The notes under the pieces were generated by a model that saw nothing but the letters and a program-made list of their open reading frames with translations, was not told where the DNA came from and made no database searches. From Oscillospiraceae bacterium (GTDB taxonomy: Bacteria; Bacillota; Clostridia; Oscillospirales; Acutalibacteraceae), in the NCBI GenBank assembly GCA_015065725.1, contig SVPV01000001.1:1-64000 (forward strand): 64,000 nucleotides of DNA, in the 5' to 3' direction. A program made the position numbers and the translations under genes. Below, piece by piece: positions 1 through 11,130 of the stretch. Position 1 is the first letter of the stretch, and each line of letters opens with the position of its first letter.

Positions 1-9
1 GGACATGAC

Positions 10-549
10 ATGTCAATTCTTGGGAACGAGTATAAGAAAACAATCGCTCCTGCATTGATGACAAAGTTTGGTTACAAGAGCGTCATGCAGATTCCGAAGC
101 TCGACAAAGTTGTTATTAATGTAGGCTGTGGTGAGGCAAAAGATAACGCAAAGGCTATCGACGCTATCATCGCTGACCTTGGCAAGATTACAGGCCAAAA
201 GGCTGTTCCTTGCCGTGCTAAAAAGTCCGTTGCGAACTTTAAACTTCGTGAGGGTATGCCGATCGGTGTAAAGGTTACACTTAGAGGCGAAAGAATGTAC
301 GAATTCGTTGAAAGACTGTTCAACACAGCTCTTCCTCGCGTTCGTGACTTTAGAGGTATCAATCCCAACGCTTTCGACGGCAGAGGCAACTATGCTATGG
401 GCGTTAAGGAGCAGTTGATATTCCCCGAAATCGAATACGATAAGATTGATAAGGTTCGCGGTATGGATATTATTTTTGTTACAACCGCTAAGACAGACGA
501 AGAAGCTCGTGAGCTGCTAACACTTATGGGCGCTCCGTTTGCGAAGTAA
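10..549 (+). CDS. rplE: 50S ribosomal protein L5
   Basis: Sequence typical of L5; position in spc operon. Confidence 0.98.
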   Translation: MSILGNEYKKTIAPALMTKFGYKSVMQIPKLDKVVINVGCGEAKDNAKAIDAIIADLGKITGQKAVPCRAKKSVANFKLREGMPIGVKVTLRGERMYEFVERLFNTALPRVRDFRGINPNAFDGRGNYAMGVKEQLIFPEIEYDKIDKVRGMDIIFVTTAKTDEEARELLTLMGAPFAK

Positions 550-560
550 GGAGAAGAGTT

Positions 561-746
561 ATGGCTAAAACATCAATGAAAATCAAGCAGGCTCGTCCCG
601 CTAAGTTTTCTTCAAGAGAGTACAACAGATGTAAAATCTGTGGCCGCCCCCACGCTTATCTTCGCAAGTACGGTATTTGTCGTATATGCTTCAGAGAGCT
701 CGCTTATAAGGGCGAGATTCCTGGAGTAAAGAAGGCAAGCTGGTAA
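561..746 (+). CDS. rpsN: 30S ribosomal protein S14 type Z (zinc-binding)
   Basis: 61 aa with CKICGRPH...CRICFREL. Confidence 0.98.
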   Translation: MAKTSMKIKQARPAKFSSREYNRCKICGRPHAYLRKYGICRICFRELAYKGEIPGVKKASW

Positions 747-777
747 GAAGGCGCAAAAGCTAAAGGAGGTTTACGGC

Positions 778-1176
778 ATGCAAATTACCGATACAATAGC
801 TGATATGCTTACGAGAATTCGTAACGCTTCTTCGGCAAAACACGATTCGGTAGATGTACCTGCATCCAATGTAAAAAAGGCTATTGCCCAAATTTTACTT
901 GATGAAGGATACATTAGCAGCTTTCAGGTCATTGAAGACGGAAAGCAGGGCGTAATTCACATTGTGTTGAAGTATGGCCCGAATAAAGCACAGACCATTA
1001 CAGGAATTCGCAGAGTTTCTAAGCCTGGTCTACGTATTTACACAAATGTAGAGGATATGCCTAAGGTTATGAAGGGCCTTGGCATTGCAATCCTTTCCAC
1101 CTCTAAGGGAATCATGACTGATAAGCAGGCTCGCACCGCTAACGTTGGCGGCGAAGTTCTTGCTTACATCTGGTAA
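778..1176 (+). CDS. rpsH: 30S ribosomal protein S8
   Basis: S8 sequence, operon order, RBS aaggagg. Confidence 0.98.
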   Translation: MQITDTIADMLTRIRNASSAKHDSVDVPASNVKKAIAQILLDEGYISSFQVIEDGKQGVIHIVLKYGPNKAQTITGIRRVSKPGLRIYTNVEDMPKVMKGLGIAILSTSKGIMTDKQARTANVGGEVLAYIW

Positions 1177-1190
1177 GGGGGTGCAACTAA

Positions 1191-1739
1191 ATGTCTCGTA
1201 TAGGAAAGAAGCCGATAGTAATTCCGGCTGGCGTTGATGTAAAATTCAACGGCAATGAAATCACAGTTAAGGGACCTAAGGGTGAACTTAAGTATACTTT
1301 CAATTCCGATATTGGCGTTGAAGTTGCAGGTAACGAAATTAATGTTACCCGTCCCGATGATAACAAGGAGCATCGCTCACTTCACGGTTTAACCCGTACA
1401 CTTATTGCTAATATGGTTGTAGGTGTTACCGAAGGATACAAGAAAGAGCTTGATATCAACGGTGTTGGTTACCGTGCACAGAAGCAGGGCAATAATCTTG
1501 TTATGAACCTTGGTTATTCACATCAGGTAATCATTAGTGAACAACCGGGTATCACAATAGAAGTACCGGGACCAAATAAAATTATCATTTCCGGTGCCGA
1601 TAAGCAACAGGTTGGCCAATTCGCAGCCGATGTACGCAAAAAGCGTCCGCCTGAGCCGTATAAGGGCAAGGGTATCAAGTATGTTGATGAGTATATCCGC
1701 CGCAAAGAAGGTAAAGCAGCCAAGGGTGCTAAGAAGTAA
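1191..1739 (+). CDS. rplF: 50S ribosomal protein L6
   Basis: MSRIGKKPI...; operon order. Confidence 0.98.
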   Translation: MSRIGKKPIVIPAGVDVKFNGNEITVKGPKGELKYTFNSDIGVEVAGNEINVTRPDDNKEHRSLHGLTRTLIANMVVGVTEGYKKELDINGVGYRAQKQGNNLVMNLGYSHQVIISEQPGITIEVPGPNKIIISGADKQQVGQFAADVRKKRPPEPYKGKGIKYVDEYIRRKEGKAAKGAKK

Positions 1740-1757
1740 TAAAGGAGTGTATAGAGA

Positions 1758-2117
1758 ATGGTTACAAAACCTAACAGCAAACAGGCAAGACTTAAGCGTC
1801 ACGCTCGTGTCCGTTCTAAGATTAGCGGTACAGCAGCTTGTCCTCGCCTTGATGTATTCCGCTCCAACAGCCATATATACGCCCAGCTTATCGATGATGT
1901 AAACGGCGTTACACTCGCTGCAGCAGGTTCTAACGAAAAAGATTTCGATATGAACGGCGGCAACTGCGAGGGTGCCCGTAAGGTTGGACAGTTAATCGCT
2001 GCACGTGCCGCAGAAAAGGGCATAACCGAGGTTGTTTTTGACCGCGGTGGCTATGTTTATCACGGTCGTGTTAAGGAGCTTGCCGAAGGTGCCCGTGAGG
2101 GCGGCCTCAAGTTCTAA
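1758..2117 (+). CDS. rplR: 50S ribosomal protein L18
   Basis: L18 sequence; operon order. Confidence 0.98.
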   Translation: MVTKPNSKQARLKRHARVRSKISGTAACPRLDVFRSNSHIYAQLIDDVNGVTLAAAGSNEKDFDMNGGNCEGARKVGQLIAARAAEKGITEVVFDRGGYVYHGRVKELAEGAREGGLKF

Positions 2118-2135
2118 TAAGGAGGAGGAATACTT

Positions 2136-2639
2136 TTGGCCACTAATATTGACGCTACAACATTAGATTTAAAAGAACGCGTAGTTGCTATCAACCGCGT
2201 TTCTAAAACCGTCAAGGGCGGACGCATTATGAAATTCTCTGCTTTAGTTGTTGTCGGTGACGGCAATGGTATCGTAGGCTACGGCCTCGGTAAAGCAGGT
2301 GAAGTTCCGGATGCAATCCGCAAGGGTATTGAAGATGCCAAGAAGAATCTTATTAAGGTTTCTCTTAAAGGCACAACTATTCCGCACGAAATCATTGGTG
2401 AGTTCGGTGCAGGCCGCGTTCTTATGAAGCCGGCTGCTCTCGGTACCGGTGTTATCGCAGGCGGTGCAGTTCGTGCAGTAGTAGAGATGGTTGGTATCAA
2501 GGATATCCGTACTAAAGCTTTACGTTCCAATAACCCCTGCAACGTAGTTCGTGCTACCGTAGAAGGTCTTAAGGCTCTTCGTGATGCCGAGCAGGTTGCT
2601 GCCGTTCGCGGTAAGTCGGTTAAGGAAATCATAGGTTAA
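2136..2639 (+). CDS. rpsE: 30S ribosomal protein S5
   Basis: S5 sequence; operon order (TTG start). Confidence 0.98.
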   Translation: MATNIDATTLDLKERVVAINRVSKTVKGGRIMKFSALVVVGDGNGIVGYGLGKAGEVPDAIRKGIEDAKKNLIKVSLKGTTIPHEIIGEFGAGRVLMKPAALGTGVIAGGAVRAVVEMVGIKDIRTKALRSNNPCNVVRATVEGLKALRDAEQVAAVRGKSVKEIIG

Positions 2640-2653
2640 GGAGGAGCAGCACT

Positions 2654-2851
2654 ATGGCAACAAAGAAAAAGGCTGCCGGCCTTAAAATTAAGCTTGTTAA
2701 GAGTGTAATCGGTTGTAAAAAAGACCAGATTGCTACTGTTGAGGCACTTGGTCTTCATAAAGTAGGCGACATCGTAGTACAGCCTGACAATGACCAGACC
2801 AAAGGCAAAATCAACAAGGTTTGTCACCTTGTTGAGGTTATTGCGGATTAA
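2654..2851 (+). CDS. rpmD: 50S ribosomal protein L30
   Basis: 65 aa L30; operon order. Confidence 0.95.
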   Translation: MATKKKAAGLKIKLVKSVIGCKKDQIATVEALGLHKVGDIVVQPDNDQTKGKINKVCHLVEVIAD

Positions 2852-2916
2852 TTCCGTGAACACCGTAAGATACGGCAATGCGGTATTACCGCATATCAAC
2901 AAGGAGGTGCGAACTT

Positions 2917-3357
2917 ATGAAATTGCATGAATTATCTCCGGCTTTTGGCTCTACTAAAGAGGCAAAGCGTATCGGCAGAGGTCATGGTTCCGGCAACGGT
3001 AAAACAGCCGGTAAAGGTCACAAGGGACAAAAGGCACGTGCAGGCCGCGGTATAAGAGCGGGCTTTGAGGGCGGCCAGATGCCTCTACAAAGACGTGTAC
3101 CTAAGCGTGGTTTCAACAATATTTTTGCTGAAACTTGGACTGCTATAAATGTTGCGGCTCTCGAGGTGTTCGAGGATGGTGCAACAGTAGATGCCGCTGC
3201 TCTCGCAGAAAAAGGCATTATTAAGGATGCGGGCTATCCAGTTAAGGTTCTTGGTAACGGAAAGCTTACTAAAAAGCTTACAGTTAACCTTAACGCTTTC
3301 TCCGCTTCCGCTGCAGAAAAGATTAATGCTGCAGGCGGAAAGGCTGAGGTGAAGTAA
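2917..3357 (+). CDS. rplO: 50S ribosomal protein L15
   Basis: [14 protein letters not shown]...; start chosen at 2917 behind aaggagg, not the 2878 ORF start. Confidence 0.97.
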   Translation: MKLHELSPAFGSTKEAKRIGRGHGSGNGKTAGKGHKGQKARAGRGIRAGFEGGQMPLQRRVPKRGFNNIFAETWTAINVAALEVFEDGATVDAAALAEKGIIKDAGYPVKVLGNGKLTKKLTVNLNAFSASAAEKINAAGGKAEVK

Positions 3358-3358
3358 A

Positions 3359-4636
3359 ATGCTGGAAATTTTAAAAAATGCTTGGAAGATTAAAGAAATC
3401 CGTAATAAGATTTTATTTACCATCCTCATAATAGCAGTTTTCCGCATTGGTTCGGTTATTCCGGTTCCGTATATTGACGTTGCCGCTTTAAAGGCAGCAA
3501 CCGAGACCGGAGCAACAAATGAATTCTTCAGCTACTTGTCAATTCTCACCGGTGGTGGACTTGAATACGGTGCAATCTTCGCTATGTCGGTTACTCCGTA
3601 CATCAACTCCTCCATTATCATTCAGTTACTTTGTGTTGCAATACCTGCTCTTGAGCGTCTTCAGAAGGAAGGCGAAGAGGGTCAGAAGAAATTGGCACAG
3701 ATAACCCGTTATGCAACGGTTATTCTAGCCCTTATTCAAGGTACAGCTTATTTCTTCTACCTAAAGAACAGCAGATATTTGAGTGTACAGGGCGGTGCAG
3801 TTGTTTTCGCTGCCTTCGTTATCATTCTTGCATTTACCGCAGGTTCTGCTTTGGTAATGTGGCTTGGTGAGCAAATTGATGCTAAGGGTATCGGCAACGG
3901 TATTTCAATGCTGTTGTTTGCAGGTATCATTTCTCGTGGTCCTGCTGCATTTAATGCCCTATTAGCTTATTGGAAGTTAGGCGAATATGTTGCTGTAATA
4001 GGCATCATACTAATCTTCCTTGTCATCATAGCATTTATTGTTTGGATGACAAACGCAGAGCGTCGCATACCCGTACAGTATGCTAAACGTGTTGTTGGTA
4101 ACAAGATGTACGGCGGTCAAAACACACATATTCCGATTAAGGTTAATATGTCAGGTGTTATGCCCATCATCTTCGCATCATCTATCTTGATGCTTCCCAC
4201 AATGGTTTTAAGCTTTATGAGGAATGCTGAGCATTGGTTCTACAAGGCTCTATCGCTCTTCAGCGTACAGGGTATCTTTTACGCAGTTATTTACTTCATT
4301 CTCATCATCGGTTTTGCATATTTCTATGCAACTATTCAGTTTAACCCTGTTGAGATGGCAAATAACCTTCGTAAAAACGGCGGTATGGTTCCGGGTATTC
4401 GCCCAGGAAAACCAACTTCCGATTTTATTGCAAAAATCTTGTCAAGAATTACATTGTTAGGTGCTGTATTCCTAAGTGTAATCGCAATTCTTCCTATAAT
4501 TATCGGCTCTGTTGGCGGAATAAACATTTCGCTCGGCGGAACATCGGTACTAATTATGGTTGGTGTTGCTCTTGACACAGTTAAGAATGTTGAATCTCAA
4601 ATGATGATGCGTCATTATAAGGGATTCCTCGATTAA
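3359..4636 (+). CDS. secY: Protein translocase subunit SecY
   Basis: Multi-TM SecY sequence; operon order. Confidence 0.98.
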   Translation: MLEILKNAWKIKEIRNKILFTILIIAVFRIGSVIPVPYIDVAALKAATETGATNEFFSYLSILTGGGLEYGAIFAMSVTPYINSSIIIQLLCVAIPALERLQKEGEEGQKKLAQITRYATVILALIQGTAYFFYLKNSRYLSVQGGAVVFAAFVIILAFTAGSALVMWLGEQIDAKGIGNGISMLLFAGIISRGPAAFNALLAYWKLGEYVAVIGIILIFLVIIAFIVWMTNAERRIPVQYAKRVVGNKMYGGQNTHIPIKVNMSGVMPIIFASSILMLPTMVLSFMRNAEHWFYKALSLFSVQGIFYAVIYFILIIGFAYFYATIQFNPVEMANNLRKNGGMVPGIRPGKPTSDFIAKILSRITLLGAVFLSVIAILPIIIGSVGGINISLGGTSVLIMVGVALDTVKNVESQMMMRHYKGFLD

Positions 4637-4646
4637 GGGGTAGGAA

Positions 4647-5282
4647 ATGAAACTAATATTATTAGGAGCACCCGGTGCCGGTAAAGGTACACAGGCAGAA
4701 ATTATTTCCGAAAAATACAACATTCCCACCATTTCTACCGGTAATATGATAAGAGCTGCTCTTAAAAACGGTACAGAAATGGGACTTAAAGCAAAATCAT
4801 ACATCGATGCAGGTGCACTTGTTCCCGATGAGGTTGTAATAGGCATCGTTAAGGAACGCCTTAACGAAGATGACTGCAAAAACGGTTTTATTCTTGACGG
4901 CTTCCCCCGCACAATTCCGCAGGCAGAAGCACTTGACAATATGGGTGTCGAAATCGACGCTGCACTCTCAATAGAGGTTGCAGATTCCGAAATTGTTAAG
5001 CGTATGTCCGGAAGACGTGTATGTCTTGCGTGTGGGGCTAGCTATCATACAGAATATAAAAAGCCACTTAAAGACGGCATTTGTAATGTCTGCTCGGCAG
5101 AGCTTTCTATCCGCAAGGATGACGAGCCAGAAACTGTTCTCAATAGACTTAATGTTTATCACGAACAGACCGAGCCTTTAAAGGACTACTACCGTGCTGC
5201 AGGCAAGCTTATCACAGTTGAGGGACAGGAAGAGGTTAAGGACACAACCGCCCTAACACTTGCTGCACTCTCGGAGATATAG
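4647..5282 (+). CDS. adk: Adenylate kinase (zinc-lid type)
   Basis: LLGAPGAGKGTQA P-loop; CLACGASYH...CNVC lid. Confidence 0.98.
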   Translation: MKLILLGAPGAGKGTQAEIISEKYNIPTISTGNMIRAALKNGTEMGLKAKSYIDAGALVPDEVVIGIVKERLNEDDCKNGFILDGFPRTIPQAEALDNMGVEIDAALSIEVADSEIVKRMSGRRVCLACGASYHTEYKKPLKDGICNVCSAELSIRKDDEPETVLNRLNVYHEQTEPLKDYYRAAGKLITVEGQEEVKDTTALTLAALSEI

Positions 5283-5285
5283 CGT

Positions 5286-6035
5286 ATGGTAGTGCTAAAA
5301 ACCGGCAGAGAGCTGCAAATAATGCGTGAAGCATGCAGAATATCGGCCGGAGCTTTAAAGCTTATTGGAAGTGCGGTAGAGCCGGGTGTTACAACAGCCG
5401 AGCTTGACAGGTTGGCCGAGCAATATATTTTAAAGCAAGGTGCAAAACCCAACTTTAAAAATTATCAAGGCTATCCTGCCACTGCCTGCATTTCAATAAA
5501 TAATGAGGTAATTCACGGCATACCCTCTGAGAAACGCAAACTTGTCAACGGAGATATCGTCAGCGTTGACTTGGGAGCGGAGTTTAACGGGTACCACGGC
5601 GACAATGCTGCTACTTTCGCAGTTGGAGATGTTTCCAGTGATGCGAAGCGGCTGATGGACACAACGCGTGAGAGCCTTTACGAAGGCATCAAGGCGGCGT
5701 GTGCGGGTAGCAGAATCGGCGATATCAGTTACGCGATTCAGAAGTATGTTGAAGCGAGGGGCTATTCGGTAGTTCGTCAATTTGTCGGACACGGAATAGG
5801 TACCAAGCTGCACGAAGCCCCCGAAGTACCCAACTTCGGCACAGCCGGAAGGGGAATTCGACTTTTGCCCGGAATGACACTTGCCATTGAGCCTATGGTT
5901 AATTTAGGCGGATATGATGTAAAGGTTATGCCGGACGGTTGGACTGTTCTCACTAGAGACGGTTCGTTATCTGCACATTTTGAGCACACAATTGCTATTA
6001 CCAGCGACGGACCGCAAATTATGACAATAGTTTGA
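5286..6035 (+). CDS. map: Type I methionine aminopeptidase
   Basis: Metallopeptidase M24 sequence; position after adk. Confidence 0.97.
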   Translation: MVVLKTGRELQIMREACRISAGALKLIGSAVEPGVTTAELDRLAEQYILKQGAKPNFKNYQGYPATACISINNEVIHGIPSEKRKLVNGDIVSVDLGAEFNGYHGDNAATFAVGDVSSDAKRLMDTTRESLYEGIKAACAGSRIGDISYAIQKYVEARGYSVVRQFVGHGIGTKLHEAPEVPNFGTAGRGIRLLPGMTLAIEPMVNLGGYDVKVMPDGWTVLTRDGSLSAHFEHTIAITSDGPQIMTIV

Positions 6036-6043
6036 GGTGTGTT

Positions 6044-6301
6044 ATGATAGGTAGAGTAGTATGTTCAACCGCAGGACGTGATAGGGGTAAATTTTTAGTA
6101 ATAGTCGGGTTTTCGGGCGAAAATCCACTCGTCGCAGACGGGAAGGAGCGTCCAATAACAAGACCAAAGCTTAAAAACCCTAAACACTTAAGAAAAACAA
6201 ACAGTATTTTAGAGGTGCAACAGTACACAACCGATAAATCTTTGAGGCGAGCCTTGAGAGAATTTAATCAAGGGTCGGCACTTGAGCAAGAGGAGGATTA
6301 A
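6044..6301 (+). CDS. KOW domain RNA-binding protein (L14e-like)
   Basis: [25 protein letters not shown]-like N-terminus; RBS gaggtgt before ATG 6044. Confidence 0.8.
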   Translation: MIGRVVCSTAGRDRGKFLVIVGFSGENPLVADGKERPITRPKLKNPKHLRKTNSILEVQQYTTDKSLRRALREFNQGSALEQEED

Positions 6302-6305
6302 TATT

Positions 6306-6524
6306 ATGTCAAAAGAAGATATGATTGAATTAGAGGGCGTCGTTGTTGAAGCAATGCCTAATGCAATGTTTAAAGTAGAAATTCAGGGCGGACATCAGTT
6401 GTTAGCTCACATTTCCGGAAAGCTTCGTATGAACTTCATACGTATACTCCCCGGCGATAAGGTAACGGTTGAAATGTCACCCTACGACCTGTCCAAAGGA
6501 CGCATAACTTGGCGTTCTAAATAA
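6306..6524 (+). CDS. infA: Translation initiation factor IF-1
   Basis: [25 protein letters not shown]... Confidence 0.97.
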   Translation: MSKEDMIELEGVVVEAMPNAMFKVEIQGGHQLLAHISGKLRMNFIRILPGDKVTVEMSPYDLSKGRITWRSK

Positions 6525-6553
6525 CAGTCACAATTTAGAGGAGGTAAAATCTC

Positions 6554-6667
6554 ATGAAAGTCAGACCTTCTGTTAAAAAGATTTGCGAAAAATGCAAAAT
6601 CATCAAGCGTAAGGGTAAAATCATGGTAATCTGTGAAAACCCGAAGCATAAACAGCGTCAGGGCTAA
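6554..6667 (+). CDS. rpmJ: 50S ribosomal protein L36 (C+ type)
   Basis: Manually translated: [37 protein letters not shown]; absent from the ORF track (37 aa). Confidence 0.98.
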   Translation: MKVRPSVKKICEKCKIIKRKGKIMVICENPKHKQRQG

Positions 6668-6704
6668 TTACCCGACATACAAAAATTTGGAGGTGCTTTG
6701 ACAA

Positions 6705-7073
6705 ATGGCACGTATTGCTGGTGTTGACCTTCCGAATGAAAAGCGAGTTGAAATAGGACTCACCTATATTTTCGGAATTGGTCTTACAACATCTAAAAAA
6801 ATCCTTGCTGACACAAATATCGATCCTGATATCAGATGTAAGGATTTGACAGAAGAAGATATTTCCAAGCTACGTGAATACATCGACCATAACCTTCAGG
6901 TAGAAGGTGACCGTCGTCGTACCATAGCATTGGATATCAAACGACTTATTGAAATTGGAAGCTATAGAGGTCTTCGTCATCGTAAGGGACTACCCGTTAG
7001 AGGTCAACGTTCCAAGACTAATGCACGTACACGCAAGGGTCCGAAGAAGACAATAGCTAACAAGAAGAAATAA
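6705..7073 (+). CDS. rpsM: 30S ribosomal protein S13
   Basis: S13 sequence. Confidence 0.98.
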   Translation: MARIAGVDLPNEKRVEIGLTYIFGIGLTTSKKILADTNIDPDIRCKDLTEEDISKLREYIDHNLQVEGDRRRTIALDIKRLIEIGSYRGLRHRKGLPVRGQRSKTNARTRKGPKKTIANKKK

Positions 7074-7089
7074 GTAGGAGGAAGATAAT

Positions 7090-7491
7090 ATGGCTACTGC
7101 TAAAGGAAAGACAACTGCTACACGCAGACGTCGCGAAAAGAAAAATATTGAACGTGGTGCCGCCCATATCCAGTCTACCTTCAACAATACAATCGTTACT
7201 ATTACCGATACACAGGGTAATGCTCTTTCTTGGGCATCTGCCGGTGAACTTGGTTTTAGAGGCTCCAGAAAATCTACTCCCTTTGCAGCACAAAGTGCAG
7301 CAGAGACCGCAGCAAAGGCTGCTATGGAGCACGGTCTTAAAACTGTTGAGGTTTACGTTAAGGGTCCCGGTGCCGGACGCGAAGCCGCTATTCGTGCTTT
7401 ACAGTCCGCAGGACTTGAGGTTAGCATGATTAAAGATGTAACCCCAATTCCTCACAATGGTTGCCGTCCTCCCAAGAGAAGACGTGTATAA
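7090..7491 (+). CDS. rpsK: 30S ribosomal protein S11
   Basis: S11 sequence. Confidence 0.98.
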   Translation: MATAKGKTTATRRRREKKNIERGAAHIQSTFNNTIVTITDTQGNALSWASAGELGFRGSRKSTPFAAQSAAETAAKAAMEHGLKTVEVYVKGPGAGREAAIRALQSAGLEVSMIKDVTPIPHNGCRPPKRRRV

Positions 7492-7538
7492 TTTACTTTT
7501 AGGTTGCTAATGCAACAAATAATTTGGAGGTGTAACAG

Positions 7539-8165
7539 ATGGCAAGATATACCGGTGCAGTGTGCAGACTTTGCCGCCGTGAAGGACAGAAATTATTTCT
7601 TAAGGGCGAACGCTGCTATTCTGACAAATGTTCCGTAGGTATCCGTGGCTATGCCCCCGGTCAGCACGGACAGGGTAGAAAGAAATCATCTGAATACGGC
7701 TTACAGTTACGTGCAAAGCAGGCTGCAAGACGTTTCTATGGTGTTCAGGAAAATCAGTTCCATCATTACTTTGAGATTGCTGAAAGAAAACAGGGCGTTA
7801 CAGGTACAAACCTTCTTCGCATTCTTGAAAGCCGTCTTGATAATGTAGTTTACAGAGCAGGCTATGCTTCTTCAAGAGCAGAAGCTAGACAGCTTGTAGG
7901 ACACGGTCACTTTGAAGTTAACGGCCGCCGTGTTGATATTGCTTCTTACTTGCTTAAGGCAGGCGAGGTAGTATCTGTTTGTGAAAAGAGCCGTCAGAGC
8001 GAAAAGATTAAGGCTGTTGTAGAGGCTAATTCTGCAAAGCCCGTTCCGCAGTGGTTAGATGTTAACCGTGACGCATTCTCCGTTAAGGTTATAAATCTTC
8101 CTGAGCGTGAGCAGATAGAGGCTCCTGTTGACGAGCAGCTTATCGTCGAGTTGTACTCTAAGTAA
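7539..8165 (+). CDS. rpsD: 30S ribosomal protein S4 (zinc-type N-terminus)
   Basis: S4 sequence with CRLC...C...C. Confidence 0.98.
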   Translation: MARYTGAVCRLCRREGQKLFLKGERCYSDKCSVGIRGYAPGQHGQGRKKSSEYGLQLRAKQAARRFYGVQENQFHHYFEIAERKQGVTGTNLLRILESRLDNVVYRAGYASSRAEARQLVGHGHFEVNGRRVDIASYLLKAGEVVSVCEKSRQSEKIKAVVEANSAKPVPQWLDVNRDAFSVKVINLPEREQIEAPVDEQLIVELYSK

Positions 8166-8243
8166 TCCATTAGCCGTCTTATTATCTGCCGTGTGGGATA
8201 TTTTGACGTAATACTATACAGCACGGAGAAACGGAGCTTTTAA

Positions 8244-9194
8244 ATGATAGAAATTGAAAAGCCCAGAATCGAAACACTCGAATTGTCTGAAGACGGAACC
8301 TATGGAAAATTCGTTATGGAGCCGTTAGAGCGTGGTTACGCTACAACTCTTGGTAACAGTATGAGAAGAGTTCTTCTTTCTATACTTCCAGGTGTAGCAA
8401 TTACCACTGTTAAAATTGATGGCGTACTTCATGAGTTTTCTACTATCCCCGGTGTTAAAGAGGATGTAACAGAGATTGTTTTAAATCTTAAGGGTCTAAT
8501 AGCTAAGCTTCACGCTGACACTGCTAAGAAGATTTATATCGAGGCAGAAGGTCCTTGCGAGGTTAAAGCTTCTTCAATCAAGGCAGATTCTGAGGTAGAA
8601 ATTCTGAATCCTGATATGCATATTGCTACTCTTGATGAGGGTGCTACACTTAATATGGAGCTTACTCTTGATAAGGGTAAGGGTTATGTTTCTGCAGAAC
8701 AGAACAAGCCCGCACAGAATGTTATCGGGGTTATTCCGATTGATTCAATTTATACGCCTGTACTAAAGGCAAACTTTATGGTTGATAATACCCGTGTCGG
8801 TGATGTTACCGATAAGGGCAAGCTAACACTTGAGGTTTGGACAGACGGTTCTATGACCGCCGATGTTGCTGTTTCAATGTCTGCAAAGGTATTGATTGAG
8901 CATCTTGAGCTTTTCCTCAACCTTTCCGAAGGAATTAGCGAGACCGCAAGCATTATGGCTGAAAAGAGCGAAAACGAGAAGGAAAAGGTACTAGACCTTA
9001 CTATCGATGAGCTTGACCTTTCAGTTCGTAGCTTTAACTGTCTTAAGCGTGCAGGTATTAACACTGTTGAGGACCTTATCGGCAAATCCGAAGAGGATAT
9101 GATGAAGGTAAGAAACCTCGGACATAAGTCTCTTGAAGAGGTTATAGCAAAGTTAGCTTCCTTTGGCTTTACCCTCAAAAAAGAGGAAGAATAA
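8244..9194 (+). CDS. rpoA: RNA polymerase subunit alpha
   Basis: RpoA sequence. Confidence 0.98.
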   Translation: MIEIEKPRIETLELSEDGTYGKFVMEPLERGYATTLGNSMRRVLLSILPGVAITTVKIDGVLHEFSTIPGVKEDVTEIVLNLKGLIAKLHADTAKKIYIEAEGPCEVKASSIKADSEVEILNPDMHIATLDEGATLNMELTLDKGKGYVSAEQNKPAQNVIGVIPIDSIYTPVLKANFMVDNTRVGDVTDKGKLTLEVWTDGSMTADVAVSMSAKVLIEHLELFLNLSEGISETASIMAEKSENEKEKVLDLTIDELDLSVRSFNCLKRAGINTVEDLIGKSEEDMMKVRNLGHKSLEEVIAKLASFGFTLKKEEE

Positions 9195-9207
9195 GGAGTG
9201 AATATAA

Positions 9208-9549
9208 ATGCCAGGAACCCGTAAACTCGGAAGAACCAGCGACCACAGAACTGCTATGCTCAGAGCTATGGTAACCTTTTTGCTTGAAAACGGCAAAATC
9301 GAAACAACCGTAACCAGAGCTAAAGAAGTTAGGTCTATGGCTGAGAAATATATTACACTCGCTAAGGATAACAGCCTTCACAGCAAACGTCAGGCTTTGG
9401 CCTTTATCACTAAGGAGGACGTTGTAGCAAAGCTTTATAACGAGATTGCTCCTAAGTATATGGAGGTTAACGGTGGTTACTGCCGTATAACCAAGACAGG
9501 CCCTCGTCGCGGTGACGCAGCTGAAATGGCTATTATTGAGTTGGTTTAA
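9208..9549 (+). CDS. rplQ: 50S ribosomal protein L17
   Basis: L17 sequence; end of alpha operon. Confidence 0.98.
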   Translation: MPGTRKLGRTSDHRTAMLRAMVTFLLENGKIETTVTRAKEVRSMAEKYITLAKDNSLHSKRQALAFITKEDVVAKLYNEIAPKYMEVNGGYCRITKTGPRRGDAAEMAIIELV

Positions 9550-9653
9550 TTTCTCATTTGATATTTTTAGTACTCACATTTTCAAGGCGTAAAACACAAC
9601 GCATACACGTAATATGTAGATGATGTGTGTACTAAAAGCTGTTTTACAGTTAA

Positions 9654-9685
9654 AAAAAGGACTACCCAATCGGGTAGTCCTTTTT
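9654..9685. terminator. Bidirectional intrinsic terminator
   Basis: aaaaaggactaccc-aatc-gggtagtccttttt between convergent genes. Confidence 0.9.
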
Positions 9686-10216
9686 CTATATCTTAAATAT
9701 TCTTTGTATTTTTGGATGTAATTTTATTAAATAAAAAGTTGCCATACGTGAAACGCAGATATCATAAAGCACGAATACAAAATTTGCGGCTACTAAAAGA
9801 ATAAAGTTGCCGTATTTACCTAACACACCTAAATCATCCGAGTTCATTCCTAAAACATTTGAAAAAACGGTGTAAACCAAAATAATTACCGCATTAAAGC
9901 AAATAGCTTTTATTAACCATTCTAAAACAGGGTTTTTAAGTTTTTCTATAATAGCCTTTAAAATTGGATAATATCCTAAAAAACTTATATATAAAAGCTT
10001 TGCTTCAACTTCGCCTGTAAAAAAGAGTATTAAAGCCGAGGAAGTATAGGTAAGTATTGCCCATTTCATATTAATTTCTATAAGCACTACCATAACGCAA
10101 AGTCCGGCTATCGCAGGCAGGGCATAGGTAAGATATGGGAAATACGCCATAAGGGTTATAACTACCGCTAATGCCGCCATAACGGCACAAAGGGTAAGCT
10201 TTGCATTGTTTTTCAT
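9686..10216 (-). CDS. Hydrophobic multi-TM membrane protein of unknown function
   Basis: 176 aa, strongly hydrophobic. Confidence 0.7.
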   Translation of the reverse strand: MKNNAKLTLCAVMAALAVVITLMAYFPYLTYALPAIAGLCVMVVLIEINMKWAILTYTSSALILFFTGEVEAKLLYISFLGYYPILKAIIEKLKNPVLEWLIKAICFNAVIILVYTVFSNVLGMNSDDLGVLGKYGNFILLVAANFVFVLYDICVSRMATFYLIKLHPKIQRIFKI

Positions 10217-10231
10217 GAGCCGACCTCTAAT

Positions 10232-10846
10232 TTAACAGCAAGGCACAAGGTCGCCGCCCATACACTCACAGCAACAGTCGGCACAAATAAGACTTTGACA
10301 GCAGTCACAACTGTTGCACGAGCCACCGCTACCGTAGCTACGGTAAGGATTGTACTGATTACCTGCTTGACGCTGTGCGTTTCTGTAGGCGGTCTGATAT
10401 TCCGGATTGTTCGGGTTCATTCTGCAGGCGGTAGCAAAGCTTGTAAAGGCATTGTCAAACCAACCTCTTCTATAAAGCACAGTGCCGTTTAAGAAATACC
10501 ATTCAGCATCACGCATATGTGGCGGAACGCCGTCAAGCACCTCTTGTGCCTGTTCAAGCCTGTTTTGATTTATAAGTGAACGTACTTCAGGGAAAGACGA
10601 TGCAGCAGAGCTATTATACCCACCGCTATTTCTACCGCCCGATTTAGACTGACCGCCCTTACGCTCGTTCATAATAGCGTCGTAAGCTTCGTTAATTTCT
10701 TTCATCTTTTCGCCAGCTAAATCCGAAAGAGGATTGTCGGCATAATTGTCGGGATGGTATTTTCGTGCTAATTCACGGTAAGCATTTTTGATTGCTTCGT
10801 CGTCGGCATTTTTTGAAACGCCTAATACGGAATAGGGGTCTTTCAT
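10232..10846 (-). CDS. J-domain protein with Cys-rich C-terminal tail
   Basis: [31 protein letters not shown]; tail [28 protein letters not shown]; start at 10846 behind aaggag. Confidence 0.88.
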   Translation of the reverse strand: MKDPYSVLGVSKNADDEAIKNAYRELARKYHPDNYADNPLSDLAGEKMKEINEAYDAIMNERKGGQSKSGGRNSGGYNSSAASSFPEVRSLINQNRLEQAQEVLDGVPPHMRDAEWYFLNGTVLYRRGWFDNAFTSFATACRMNPNNPEYQTAYRNAQRQAGNQYNPYRSYGSGGSCNSCDCCQSLICADCCCECMGGDLVPCC

Positions 10847-10872
10847 TTGTTTAACTCCTTTTTTAGCCAAAA

Positions 10873-11130
10873 CATTCAAACTTAAATCAGATTTTGAAGC
10901 AAGTATTTTTTGCTTGGCATTGTTAAAATACTCGTAAATCCGTTAGGATTTACTGCGTTTTGTGCCTCGCCTAACAAAAAATACTTTACTTACAAAATTC
11001 TACGACCTTAAAGGAGAAGATTTTGAGTGATTTTTTGGTAAAGCGGAGCATATAAGGCTGTCGCCTATGTGCGACAATGAGCCGAAAAGCACCAAAAATC
11101 AGCCCTTTAAGGCTGGTTTAAGTTTGAAGG
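10873..11130. repeat. Structured intergenic element with imperfect terminal inverted repeats
   Basis: TIR cattcaaacttaaatcag (10873-10890) vs ctggtttaagtttgaagg (11113-11130), 16/18 complementary, enclosing two long hairpins. Confidence 0.6.

Noticed and set aside
1518-1874. 118-aa antisense ORF across rplF/rplR
   Set aside because: Antisense to two ribosomal genes, no RBS; spurious.
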